A stretch of 64,000 nucleotides of DNA, taken from contig CBDDBH010000030.1 in the NCBI GenBank assembly GCA_965225625.1, positions 124,001 to 188,000 of the forward strand, read 5' to 3'. Below, piece by piece: positions 1 through 9,600 of the stretch (positions are counted from its first letter, which is position 1; the number at the start of each line of letters is the position of its first letter). A model generated the notes under the pieces. The model did no database searches. It saw nothing but the letters and a program-made list of their open reading frames with translations, and was not told where the DNA came from. The position numbers were made by a program, and so were the translations under genes. This stretch comes from CBDDBH01 sp965225625 (GTDB lineage Bacteria > Pseudomonadota > Gammaproteobacteria > JADZEE01).

Positions 1-1006
1 GGAGCGTCGCAAGATTGCGCTGTTTACCAATGTTGAAGAAAGAGCCGTAATATCGGCTATTGATGCCGACAGCATTTATAAAATTCCCTCCTTGTTTCAT
101 GCGCAAGGTCTGGATGAGATCGCAGTGGAGAAACTCGGCATTGAATCGGTTGCTGAGGCGGACCTGAGCGATTGGGACCGCGTAGTCGAGGCGCTCGACC
201 ATCCAGAGGCCGAAGTCAACGTCGCGATGGTCGGCAAATACGTGGATTTAACCGATTCTTACAAGTCCTTGTCCGAAGCGCTGAGCCATGCCGGAATACA
301 CACGCGGACCAAAATCTCCATCAGTTATGTTGACTCGGAGAGTATCGAACGCGACGGCACGGTTTGTCTGGAAGGTGCCGACGCAATACTTGTTCCAGGA
401 GGATTTGGCGAGCGCGGGATAGACGGGAAAATTCAGGCTGCACAGTTCGCCCGCGAGCGTCGCGTGCCGTATTTGGGAATTTGCCTTGGTATGCAGGTCG
501 CCGTTATTGAGTTCGCACGCAACCGGGCAGGGCTGTCCGAAGCCTACAGCACGGAGTTTGTTCCCGCGACACCTGATCCGGTGATTGCATTGATCACCGA
601 ATGGATGCAAGCCGATGGTCGATTGGAACAACGCGACGAACGCTCCGACATGGGTGGCACCATGCGCCTGGGTGCGCAACGTTGTCGGTTGGAACCTGAC
701 AGTATTGTCGGCGCGGTCTATGATTCCGAGACTATAGTGGAGCGTCATCGGCATCGATATGAATTCAACAATCGCTATGAAAAAGTGTTGGTGGACTGTG
801 GATTGAAGATTGCGGGTCGCTCGGAAGATGGTGCGCTAGTTGAAATCATCGAGCTTGCTGACCATCCCTGGTTCGTCGGTTGCCAATTCCACCCGGAATT
901 CACGTCCACGCCAAGAGATGGTCATCCATTATTCGCCAGTTTTGTGAAAGCGGCACTGCGTTACCAGAACGAAAACCAGTTGAAATTGAAAAATGCAGCT
1001 GGGTAA
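1..1006 (+). CDS. pyrG: CTP synthase, C-terminal part (5' end outside window)
   Basis: Converts UTP to CTP using ATP and glutamine. An open frame runs from base 2 to the TAA at 1004-1006 (334 residues visible). The family is about 540 residues, so roughly the first 200 are missing. The visible part starts inside the synthetase domain (ERRKIALFTNV, IPSLFHAQGLDE) and continues into a class I glutamine amidotransferase domain. That domain has the oxyanion/nucleophile region GGFGERG and GICLGMQ (catalytic Cys) and the His/Glu pair in FHPEFTS. Its last 14 bases overlap the start of kdsA, so the two are probably translationally coupled. The pyrG-kdsA-eno order is common in gammaproteobacteria. Confidence 0.97.
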   Translation, partial: ERRKIALFTNVEERAVISAIDADSIYKIPSLFHAQGLDEIAVEKLGIESVAEADLSDWDRVVEALDHPEAEVNVAMVGKYVDLTDSYKSLSEALSHAGIHTRTKISISYVDSESIERDGTVCLEGADAILVPGGFGERGIDGKIQAAQFARERRVPYLGICLGMQVAVIEFARNRAGLSEAYSTEFVPATPDPVIALITEWMQADGRLEQRDERSDMGGTMRLGAQRCRLEPDSIVGAVYDSETIVERHRHRYEFNNRYEKVLVDCGLKIAGRSEDGALVEIIELADHPWFVGCQFHPEFTSTPRDGHPLFASFVKAALRYQNENQLKLKNAAG

Positions 1007-1808
1007 TTTCGAAGTCGGCATCGATCGGCAACTGTTTCTTATCGCTGGGCCGTGTGTCATCGAAAGCGAGGCATTGGTGATGGATGTGGCCGCTGAGCTC
1101 AAAGAGCTGACCAGCGAGTTGGAAATCCCTTTTATCTTCAAATCATCATTCGACAAGGCTAATAGAACTTCACACGAAAGCTTCCGTGGGCCCGGCATCG
1201 CTGAAGGTTTGAAGATCCTGCAAAAGATGAAGCATGAGTTGGGCGTGGCCGTGCTAACTGATGTGCACGAGGACACGCCGTTGGATGAAGTTGCCGAGGT
1301 TGTCGATGTATTACAAACACCGGCTTTTTTGTGTCGCCAAACAGATTTCATCCAGAACGTCGCACGCCAAGGCCTGCCGGTGAACATAAAGAAAGCTCAA
1401 TTTCTAGCTCCCTGGGACATGACGCATGTCGTCGATAAAGCACGTGCGGTGGGTAACAGCCAGATCATGGTGTGCGAACGCGGCTCGTCTTTCGGTTACA
1501 ACTATCTAGTGTCGGATATGCGCTCGCTGGTTGTTATGCGCGATACGGGGTGTCCGGTGGTGTTCGACGCAACGCATTCCGTGCAGGTTCCAGGTGGCCA
1601 GGGGCAAAGTTCTGGTGGTCAGCGTGAGTTTGTCCCGGCACTGGCGCGCGCGGCGGTGGCCGTAGGCGTGTCCGGTGTTTTCATGGAAACCCATCCTGAT
1701 CCGGACAATGCACTGAGCGATGGGCCGAATGCGTGGCCACTGGCGGACATGCGCGCATTGCTCGAATCGCTGAAGTGCATAGACGATGCCGTAAAACCTC
1801 GCTTGTAA
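993..1808 (+). CDS. kdsA: 3-deoxy-8-phosphooctulonate (KDO8P) synthase
   Basis: Condenses phosphoenolpyruvate with arabinose 5-phosphate to KDO 8-phosphate, the precursor of the inner-core sugar of lipopolysaccharide. Cytoplasmic TIM-barrel enzyme of 271 residues, close to the family length. Visible signatures are GPCVIES (residues 19-25), FKSSFDKANR (49-58) and the C-terminal METHPDPDNALSDGPN segment. The ATG at 993 lies inside the end of pyrG in another frame (14-base overlap) and fits the conserved N-terminus. It implies a Gram-negative organism with KDO-containing LPS. Confidence 0.97.
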   Translation: MQLGNFEVGIDRQLFLIAGPCVIESEALVMDVAAELKELTSELEIPFIFKSSFDKANRTSHESFRGPGIAEGLKILQKMKHELGVAVLTDVHEDTPLDEVAEVVDVLQTPAFLCRQTDFIQNVARQGLPVNIKKAQFLAPWDMTHVVDKARAVGNSQIMVCERGSSFGYNYLVSDMRSLVVMRDTGCPVVFDATHSVQVPGGQGQSSGGQREFVPALARAAVAVGVSGVFMETHPDPDNALSDGPNAWPLADMRALLESLKCIDDAVKPRL

Positions 1809-1839
1809 TGCTGTACCGAATTCAGAAAGTGGGACACGG

Positions 1840-3138
1840 ATGACGACAATTTCGGCGATACGGGGGCGCGAAATTATCGATTCGCGAGGCAACCCGACTG
1901 TGCAAGCGGATGTTCGGACGGATACCGGGGAAGTAGGGACCGCGTCCGTGCCCTCGGGGGCTTCCACTGGCGCACGCGAAGCAATTGAATTGCGCGATGG
2001 CGATCCCCAACGGTACGGCGGCAAAGGGGTGCGTAAAGCTGTTAGTCACATAAATGGCGAGATCGCCAACGCGCTGATTGGCGCCGACCTCACCGATCAG
2101 CGGCAGCTCGATCAGCAGTTGGTGGCACTGGATGGAACGCACAATAAGGGCCGCTTAGGTGCGAATGCGCTGCTAGCGGTGTCACTCGCGGCGGCCCGTG
2201 CAGCCGCAAACTCCGCTCGCCGCCCGCTGTATATACACCTGGCTGAAGGTGCGGAGCGCTACCAATTACCGGTGCCGATGATGAATATCATTAACGGCGG
2301 TGCGCACGCGGATAACAGTGTGGATTTCCAGGAATTCATGATTTTGCCTGTCGGTGCGGCTAGCTTCAGCGAAGCAGTGCGTTACGGCACCGAAGTCTTT
2401 CATGCGCTCAAGGCGGTATTGCGTGCACACGGTTTAAATACCTCTGTTGGCGACGAAGGAGGGTTTGCACCCGACCTTCCCTCTAACGAGGCGGCTGTTG
2501 AAATGATATTGACCGCGATCGGACAAGCTGGTTTCGAGGCGGGCAAGGACATGTATTTAGGCCTTGACGTTGCCAGTTCCGAGTTTTATCGCGAGGGACG
2601 CTATGTCTTGGCTTCTGAAAATCGTTCCTTGGCCGCGGACGAATTTATCTCCCTGCTCGAATCCTGGGTCAATGCGTATCCCATTTTGACTATTGAGGAC
2701 GGTATGGCTGAAGACGATTGGGACGGGTGGAGCACACTTACGCAGCAACTCGGTCATCGGGTGCAATTGGTGGGCGATGATCTATTCGTGACCAACACCG
2801 AGATTCTGCAAACAGGGATCGATCGCAAAATTGCTAACTCGATACTAATTAAGGTCAATCAGATTGGCACTTTGAGCGAGACATTGGCGGCTATTGCAAT
2901 GGCACGGAACGCAAACTATACGGCAGTCGTATCCCATCGATCCGGTGAAACAGAAGACACCACCATCGCCGATCTTGCAGTTGCGACGTCATGTGGACAA
3001 ATCAAGACTGGCTCCATGTCGCGTTCAGACCGAGTCGCAAAGTACAACAGATTGTTGCTGATCGAAGAGGAGCTTGGCGATTCCGCGCGCTATGCGGGCC
3101 GCGATGCGTTTTACAATCTGAAGGCCGCAAACGGATAA
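1840..3138 (+). CDS. eno: Enolase
   Basis: Interconverts 2-phosphoglycerate and phosphoenolpyruvate in glycolysis; in gammaproteobacteria it is also often part of the RNA degradosome. Length 432 residues, as expected. Visible motifs are the N-terminal RGREIIDSRGNPTV, the catalytic region GDEGGFAPDL, the Mg-binding segment IEDGMAEDDWDGW, the signature LIKVNQIGTLSE (catalytic Lys) and SHRSGETEDT. It starts 31 bases after kdsA on the same strand. It supplies phosphoenolpyruvate, which KdsA upstream and AroA further on both use. Confidence 0.98.
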   Translation: MTTISAIRGREIIDSRGNPTVQADVRTDTGEVGTASVPSGASTGAREAIELRDGDPQRYGGKGVRKAVSHINGEIANALIGADLTDQRQLDQQLVALDGTHNKGRLGANALLAVSLAAARAAANSARRPLYIHLAEGAERYQLPVPMMNIINGGAHADNSVDFQEFMILPVGAASFSEAVRYGTEVFHALKAVLRAHGLNTSVGDEGGFAPDLPSNEAAVEMILTAIGQAGFEAGKDMYLGLDVASSEFYREGRYVLASENRSLAADEFISLLESWVNAYPILTIEDGMAEDDWDGWSTLTQQLGHRVQLVGDDLFVTNTEILQTGIDRKIANSILIKVNQIGTLSETLAAIAMARNANYTAVVSHRSGETEDTTIADLAVATSCGQIKTGSMSRSDRVAKYNRLLLIEEELGDSARYAGRDAFYNLKAANG

Positions 3139-3263
3139 TTTGTCGTGTATTTCAACTACGGGTTCGGATCCGGAATCGGTTTCGATAAATCGACATGCAA
3201 ATTGCGGGCGGGTTCGTGTAATTTCCTTGGGTAAGGATAAATGCGAGTTGGCGGGATACTGAG

Positions 3264-3572
3264 ATGCGCCTGTTGATAATTGCTCTCGTGGCCTTGCTGG
3301 CGGCCTTGCAGTACACCCTATGGATTTCTACGGGCGGAATATCCGACGAGCGAGAGCTGCAGCGTGGTAATGCCGCCCAGCATTTCGAGAACGACAAGTT
3401 AGCTGAGAGAAATCGGTCCCTGCATGCAGAGGTGGATGATCTCAAAGAGGGCCTGGAAGCTGTCGAGGAGCGGGCCCGTAGCGAAATGGGAATGGTTAAA
3501 CAATCTGAGGTTTTCTATCAAATTGTAGATCCGACGCCACGGGGAAACGCCGTCGCAGATGAAAGCAGATGA
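3264..3572 (+). CDS. ftsB: Cell division protein FtsB
   Basis: Small divisome protein that forms a complex with FtsL and FtsQ. The 102 residues start with one membrane segment (about residues 2-20, rich in Leu/Ile/Ala), followed by a charged, heptad-like stretch (about 30-70: ERELQRGNAAQHFENDKL, then ERNRSL and a LKEGLEAVEERARSE segment). This is the usual FtsB layout of short N-terminus, one transmembrane helix and a periplasmic coiled coil. It lies between eno and ispD as in E. coli and Pseudomonas, and overlaps ispD by ATGA. A 125-base gap separates it from eno. Confidence 0.9.
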   Translation: MRLLIIALVALLAALQYTLWISTGGISDERELQRGNAAQHFENDKLAERNRSLHAEVDDLKEGLEAVEERARSEMGMVKQSEVFYQIVDPTPRGNAVADESR

Positions 3573-4279
3573 GCGGCCCGCGTTACTGGGCACTAATACC
3601 CGCAGCCGGCAGCGGACAGCGAATGGGTGCTGCTGTGCCAAAGCAGTATCTACAATTGTGTGGTAAACCCATCATTCAGCATACGGTAGAACGCATTAGC
3701 GGTAACCGTTGGATTGCAGGCACGGTTGTTGTCCTTGCCGCTGCAGATCCACATTGGTCCACGCTGAAATTCGAATCGAAACATGAACTGTACACGACGA
3801 CAGGTGGGAACGAGCGCTGCCACTCAGTGCTTGCGGGTCTGCAATTGCTTTCCGGCCGGGCAGCACCTTCGGATTGGGTGCTGGTGCACGACGCCGCCCG
3901 TCCATGCCTAAGAGCGCAAGATATAGACGCCTTGATTAGCGGGGTCGCAGATCATCTGGTGGGTGGAGTGCTTGGAGTTCCGGTACGCGACACAATGAAG
4001 CGGGTCAACTCCGGAGACGAGGTCGTTGAAACCGTAGATCGGAGCAAATTGTGGCATGCCTTGACCCCGCAAATGTTCCGTTTAGCTGCGCTCAAGCTCG
4101 CGCTCGAGAGCGCACTATCCAGCGGTGTGATGGTAACCGATGAAGCGCAGGCCATGGAGCTTGTTAATGCGATGCCTTTGGTAATCGCCGGTCACCCGGA
4201 CAACATAAAGGTCACCGAACCCGCGGATTGTCATCTAGCAAGTTTACTGATGCAGGCACAACACCGGGAGCACCCGTGA
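3569..4279 (+). CDS. ispD: 2-C-methyl-D-erythritol 4-phosphate cytidylyltransferase
   Basis: Third step of the MEP pathway for isoprenoids: transfers CMP from CTP to methylerythritol phosphate. Length 236 residues. The N-terminal nucleotide-binding motif IPAAGSGQRM and the following KQYL are intact, with VLVHDAARPC and VTDEAQAME further on. The start ATG overlaps the ftsB stop (ATGA), and the end overlaps the ispF start (GTGA), so ftsB-ispD-ispF looks like one coupled unit. Confidence 0.97.
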   Translation: MSGPRYWALIPAAGSGQRMGAAVPKQYLQLCGKPIIQHTVERISGNRWIAGTVVVLAAADPHWSTLKFESKHELYTTTGGNERCHSVLAGLQLLSGRAAPSDWVLVHDAARPCLRAQDIDALISGVADHLVGGVLGVPVRDTMKRVNSGDEVVETVDRSKLWHALTPQMFRLAALKLALESALSSGVMVTDEAQAMELVNAMPLVIAGHPDNIKVTEPADCHLASLLMQAQHREHP

Positions 4280-4743
4280 GGATCGGACACGGATTTGACG
4301 CGCACAGATTCGCAGAAGGGCGCCAACTCGTGCTCGGCGGAGTCGCGATCCCGCATTCCCAGGGTCTCGCGGCGCATTCAGACGGGGACGTAGTTATTCA
4401 TGCTTTATGCGATGCTCTTCTGGGAGCCGCTGCTCTCGGTGATATGGGTCGACACTTCCCTGATACGGATGCGGATTTGACCGGAGTGGACAGCCGCATT
4501 CTGCTGCGTCGCGTAGTTGAGCTATTAGCTGCTCAGGATTATCACGTGAGCAATGTGGATATCACAGTTGTCTTGGAGCTGCCTCGAATGGCGCCGCATA
4601 TCGATTCCATTCGGGATACTTTGAGCTCGGATCTTGGTGTTGCAAAAGATTCGGTGGGCGTCAAAGCAACGACCACGGAAACCATGGGTTTTACCGGCAG
4701 ACAAGAAGGGATTGCCGCTTGGGCAGTAGTGCTGATCGAATAA
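4276..4743 (+). CDS. ispF: 2-C-methyl-D-erythritol 2,4-cyclodiphosphate synthase
   Basis: Cyclises CDP-ME 2-phosphate to MEcPP with loss of CMP, the MEP-pathway step two after IspD. The GTG at 4276 is chosen because it overlaps the ispD stop as GTGA and places the family N-terminus (RIGHGFDAH, Zn ligands Asp and His) at residue 2. A longer frame from a TTG at 4228 would add 16 unrelated residues. The product is 155 residues with AHSDGD, FPDTDADLTG and TTTETMGFTGR motifs. The usual following genes (truD, surE, pcm, nlpD, rpoS) are absent; the next gene converges on it. Confidence 0.96.
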   Translation: MRIGHGFDAHRFAEGRQLVLGGVAIPHSQGLAAHSDGDVVIHALCDALLGAAALGDMGRHFPDTDADLTGVDSRILLRRVVELLAAQDYHVSNVDITVVLELPRMAPHIDSIRDTLSSDLGVAKDSVGVKATTTETMGFTGRQEGIAAWAVVLIE

Positions 4744-4768
4744 GCCAACCGTGAGCTTTAAATACCGG

Positions 4769-5821
4769 TCAATCGACCCTCTGGAGTAGTTGGTACTGTT
4801 GATCGTATGCCGCGATCCGGTCCAATTGGCTGTTAAATGCTTCGATACACGACGGATCGAAAATACGACCTTTTTGATGATTCAAGAATTCAACCGCGCG
4901 ATCCATCGACCAAGGCTCAGCGTAAGGTCGCGTAGACGTTAGCGCATCATAGACGTCTGCCACGCACACGATGCGCGCAGCCAGCGGAATTTCAGTGCCG
5001 TGCAGTCCGCTTGGGTAACCCGTGCCGTCAAAACGTTCGTGATGCGATAGTGCAATCTGCGCGCCCGCTTTAAGATAGGGTGAAGTCGTTTCGCTGAGGA
5101 TCTCGTGGCCAAGCGTTGTGTGCGTTTTAACGGTCGCGAATTCCGCTGCAGTCAACCGTCCGGACTTCAGAATGATGCTGTCGGGAATACCGACCTTACC
5201 CACGTCATGCAACATTGCCGCAAATTCGATCGTGTCACGCTTATCTTCGGTTAGTTCGAATTTACTTGCGATAAAACGCGCGAACTTTGCAATCCTGACG
5301 AATCGCTGCCCGGCCGGGTCTTCCCGATACTCACTGCCCCTGGCCAGCCTGATCAAGGCCTCTTGCTCGCGGGTCCGCAGCAGACGAGTTGCATCTGCGA
5401 CCTGTTTCTCCAGCCAGCGCGCGCGCGCTTTTATAATTTGTCCCTGTTTGCGCAGGGTCAACAGATTGCGGCAGCGGGCGCGGCATTCGTAGTGATCCAC
5501 CGGCTTGATCAGGACATCTGTCGCTCCGGATTCAAGCGCTCGGTAACGCACGGCAGTTTCATCGACTACGGTTATGACGACGATTGGAACGTCCATGCAT
5601 CCCGGTAGCTGCCGAAGTTGGCGGGTCAACTCGATGCCGTCCATGTTCGGCATTTTGTAATCAGTCAGTATCAGGTCGGGCTGGTTTGCGCGCGCCCAGT
5701 CGAGCGCGGTTAACGGACTCGCGAACGTCTGCACCGCTATGTCATCATCGATTGCGTGAATGAGTTCTTCGAGGATGATGCGGCTCGTGGACTGATCGTC
5801 GATGATAAGTACTTTAGTCAC
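4769..5821 (-). CDS. Response regulator with HD-GYP phosphodiesterase domain
   Basis: Predicted to hydrolyse cyclic di-GMP in response to phosphorylation by a partner kinase not in the window. The 350 residues hold an N-terminal receiver domain (about 1-120; acidic pair in LIIDD, phospho-acceptor Asp54 in ILTDYKMPN, conserved Lys106 in LIKP), a helical linker (about 125-165) and an HD-GYP domain. In that domain HDVGKVGIPD gives the HD pair at 205-206 and HHERFDGTGYP is at 260-270, so the full motif set for an active enzyme is present. The start is a GTG with GAGGG eight bases upstream. It is last in a minus-strand run after purL and the Smr gene, but gaps of 127 and 187 bases argue for its own promoter. 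Confidence 0.93.
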   Translation of the reverse strand: MTKVLIIDDQSTSRIILEELIHAIDDDIAVQTFASPLTALDWARANQPDLILTDYKMPNMDGIELTRQLRQLPGCMDVPIVVITVVDETAVRYRALESGATDVLIKPVDHYECRARCRNLLTLRKQGQIIKARARWLEKQVADATRLLRTREQEALIRLARGSEYREDPAGQRFVRIAKFARFIASKFELTEDKRDTIEFAAMLHDVGKVGIPDSIILKSGRLTAAEFATVKTHTTLGHEILSETTSPYLKAGAQIALSHHERFDGTGYPSGLHGTEIPLAARIVCVADVYDALTSTRPYAEPWSMDRAVEFLNHQKGRIFDPSCIEAFNSQLDRIAAYDQQYQLLQRVD

Positions 5822-6008
5822 GACTTAACCCTCAGAGGATACCTGCGCGTTTTCGAACCGCTGCATCGGCGGCGAGGAACAATGGACCGGCGGTGTTCAC
5901 CGTCCCGCAGATTTTGGCACCCCACTGACTTAATTATATTGCCTTGACGCCCGATTGCCAGTAGGAGGTAGTGCAATATTGGGCAACTGGCTGAAGGTCG
6001 CGACGGAG

Positions 6009-6557
6009 CTACCTGTGTCGTGTCTGCAGTAACACGTAGACGGCGCCCGTACCACCGTCTACCGGACGTGCGGAGCAGTAGGCGAGCACATCGTCGCGTC
6101 GTTGCAGCCAGGCGCCCAGCTTACGTTTCAGCACTGGCTCACGGCCCTGGGAGCCGTGCCCTTTGCCGTGGATTATACGAACACAGCGCGCGCCCGAGCG
6201 TGCAGCGCCCTTGAGAAATACGGCTACGGCCTGTTGTGCCGCGGGCACACGCAGACCATGCAGATCAAGCTCTGCCTGAATGCTCAACTGACCGCGTCGC
6301 AGGCGCCGCACTACGCTACGTTGCAGACCAGGACGCTGGAACAGCAAATCCTCACCAGTCTCCATTTCCGCATAGTCGATCGCTCCGTTGAGCATTTCAT
6401 CTCGGAGCTCAGCTGCATGGCAATAGCTTTGCACAGGCTCGGGAGGAGGAGCGGAATTTACCTTGGCGACTTTGTCCTGCTTGAGTGGTTTTACGCCCGC
6501 GGTCTCGCGTCGGAACAATTCAATATCTTCTGCGTCGATAACGCGATCTTCAGCCAT
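6009..6557 (-). CDS. Smr-domain protein (SmrA/SmrB-like)
   Basis: Smr domains are small DNA- or RNA-nicking domains related to the MutS2 C-terminus; E. coli SmrB cleaves mRNA at collided ribosomes. The product is 182 residues. The N-terminal half is polar, and the Smr domain occupies about 90-182 with the conserved LDLHG (97-101) and HGKG (130-133) motifs. The start at 6557 is preferred over an upstream in-frame codon at 6593 because AGGTGG lies five bases before it and the protein then begins like family members (MAEDRVIDAEDIELFRRE). Which Smr subgroup it belongs to cannot be settled by eye. Confidence 0.88.
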   Translation of the reverse strand: MAEDRVIDAEDIELFRRETAGVKPLKQDKVAKVNSAPPPEPVQSYCHAAELRDEMLNGAIDYAEMETGEDLLFQRPGLQRSVVRRLRRGQLSIQAELDLHGLRVPAAQQAVAVFLKGAARSGARCVRIIHGKGHGSQGREPVLKRKLGAWLQRRDDVLAYCSARPVDGGTGAVYVLLQTRHR

Positions 6558-6684
6558 GACCCACCTCGTTTCGGAAGTGCGAACAAGCCACACCCTTTCG
6601 GTGAATCAGTGTAGCGGGGCTGCCCTGAAAAGTCAGCGGGCTAGCTAATCGTTTCCACTTTTGGCGTAGTCAGTTGGGCTCGGT

Positions 6685-9600
6685 TCAGGGCAACCAACTT
6701 CGGGCGTTACGGAACATCTTGAACCACGGGCCGTCCGCACTCTGCCAGTCCGCGGGCAGCGCTGAATATTGCCAACTGGTGAAAAGGCGTTCTGGGTGCG
6801 GCATCATGATTGTTACCCGTCCGTCGTCGGTTGTGAGACCTGCTATGGCAGCAATCGAACCATTCGGATTGGCTGGATAGCACTGAGTCGGCTGCCCTTG
6901 ATTATCGACATAACGTAATACCGCAGCATCATCACTTAATGCTTGAGCTGCGCGTTGCGGAGTTTCATACGAGGCGCGGCCTTCGCCGTGGGCAACTACG
7001 ACGGGTAGTCGTGAACCGGCCATATCGGTAAACAACGGTGAGCGCGAAGCAAGGATTTCCACCATCACCAAACGTGATTCGAATTGTTCCGAACGGTTGC
7101 GTTCGAACGTTGGCCAAAGTGCCGTGCCGGGAATCAGGTCGCGCAAATGCGCGAGCATTTGGCAACCGTTACACACGCCTAATGTGAAGGTATCGGTACG
7201 CGAAAAATAGCTTGAAAACTCATCACGCAGCCGCGGATTATGTAAGATCGAATTGGCCCAGCCTCGCCCTGCACCGAACACGTCCCCGTACGAGAACCCG
7301 CCGCATGCCGCAAGCCCATGCATGGCCTGCAATGTCGCTGTGCCATCGACAAGGTCTTGCATATGTACGTCTATAGCGTCAAAACCGGCGTGATCAAAGG
7401 CCGCGGCCATCTCGGAATGACCATTGACGCCTTGTTCCCTGAGGATCGCAACTTTCGGGCGCGTTACCATGATCTTTGTTGCCGGTGTATTCCAATTCGG
7501 CCCGAGGGCGATGTGCAAACCCGGATCATCCGTTGTTAGCAGCGAATCGAACTGTTCAGCGGCGCAGTCGGGGTTGTCGCGCAATTGTTGAATGCGAAAA
7601 CTCGTTTCCGACCAAATGCGGCGCAGCGTCACCAGGTTTTCGTTTACGACGACGGTGTCCCCGCATTCGATTACGATGCGGGGTTCCTGAGTCGGTCTAC
7701 CGATGCTATGAATATGAGCGGACAAGCCTGTTTGCGAGCAGAGTTTCAGTATTTCATCAACGTCGCGGTTTCGTACCTGCACGATGGCGCCGAGTTCCTC
7801 GCTGAACAATGCGGCAAGCGCCTGAGTATTCGTACAATCGAGTTGAATTTCCAGACCAAGTCGGGCCGCAAAAGCCATCTCGCAAAGCGATGTAAATAGC
7901 CCACCGTCGGATCGATCATGATAGGCGAGGATTAATCCGGCTGCGCTCATCGACTGCACGATCTGGAAAAATTCCCGCAGCATTTCAGGTGTTTCGATAT
8001 CCGGAACTTCATCCCCGAGCTGATCGTAGACCTGGGCTAAAACCGAGGCACCGAGGCGATTGCGGCCGCAGCCGAGATCGATGAGTAGCAGCTGGGTGTC
8101 GGCATCGCGCCTGAGTTCCGGTGTCAACGTTGCTCTGACGTCCAGCACCGGAGCGAAGGCGGTCACTATCAACGACAATGGTGCCGCCATTGAGCGCTCC
8201 TGTCCGTTCGCGTGCCAGACCGACTTCATTGATAACGAGTCTTTTCCGACGGGAATGGCCAATCCGAGGCGCGGACAGAATTCTCGACCAATTGCATCTA
8301 CGGCATCGTAGAGTCGGGCGTCTTCGTCTCCATGTCCACATGCCACCATCCAATTCGCGGACAGGATGATGTCTGAGAGCTGAGCGATGGGCGCCGCTGC
8401 TATGTTTGTAAGTGCCTCGCCGATTGCCATGCGCGCAGCCGCTGGGCTGTCTATAAGCGCCAGAGGTGCTCGTTCACCGATGGACATTGCTTCACCAGTG
8501 ACTTCGCGAAACGAACTGGCTGTTACCGCGCAATCGGCAACGGCTACTTGCCAGGGACCGACCATCTGGTCGCGAGCCACCAAGCCGGTAACAGATCGAT
8601 CACCAATTGTGATCAGAAAGGATTTATCCGCGACCGCAGGAAACCGCAATACCCGGGCGGCAGCCTGCGCTGGGGATATCGCAGCCAGGTCCAGGGTCGG
8701 ATATGCGGTCTGCGTGTGCTGCGCTTGGATGTGGGTGCGGGGTGATTTTCCGAATAATACCTGCATTGGCATGTTAATCGGGTGCTCGGCTGCCAGTGCG
8801 TCGCTAACCAACAACGTGCCACTGTCGTCTGCTTCACCGATGACGGCATAGGGACAGCGTTCACGCCGGCAAATTGCATCGAAGAGTGCCAGGTCATCAG
8901 CCTCAATCGCCAATACATAACGCTCCTGCGCTTCATTGCACCAGATTTCGAGCGGTGACATGCCAGGTTCGTCGTTGGGAATTGCGCGCAATTGAACATG
9001 TCCGCCCCGGCCGCTTGCGTGCAGAATCTCCGGTACGGCGTTCGACAAACCGCCGGCGCCTACGTCGTGGACGGATACGATTGGGTTGTGGCCGTCGAGT
9101 GCACAACAGCTATCCAATACCTCCTGACAACGCCGTTGCACCTCCGGGTTGTCGCGTTGCACGGATGCAAAATCAAGAGCTTCGGCACTGTCTCCCGAGC
9201 GCAGCGATGATGCCGCACCGCCACCAAGACCGATAAGCATGGCGGGACCGCCAATGAGCACCAATTTGGAGCCAACGGCCAATTCATTCTTGAGCACGTG
9301 CGAGGGGCGAATGTTGCCATAGCCCCCGGCCAGCATGATGGGTTTATGGTAACCGCGCAGTTCACGCTTTGTGCCAAAGCTCACTTCGGCCTCAAACGTC
9401 CGAAAGTAACCGCATAGCGCCGGACGGCCAAATTCATTGTTGAAAGCGGCAGCCCCAAGCGGCGCATCGATCATAATGTCGAGTGCGGATGCAATGCGCG
9501 CCGGCTTACCAAAATCACGCTCCCAGGGTTGCTCGTAGCCGGCAATGCGCAGATTCGAGACGGAAAAGCCTGTGAGCCCCGCCTTCGGCTTGGCGCCTCG

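Noticed and set aside
3155..3185. TTCGGATCC stretch resembling a tRNA T-arm
   Set aside because: No acceptor, D or anticodon arms around it; no tRNA found in the window.
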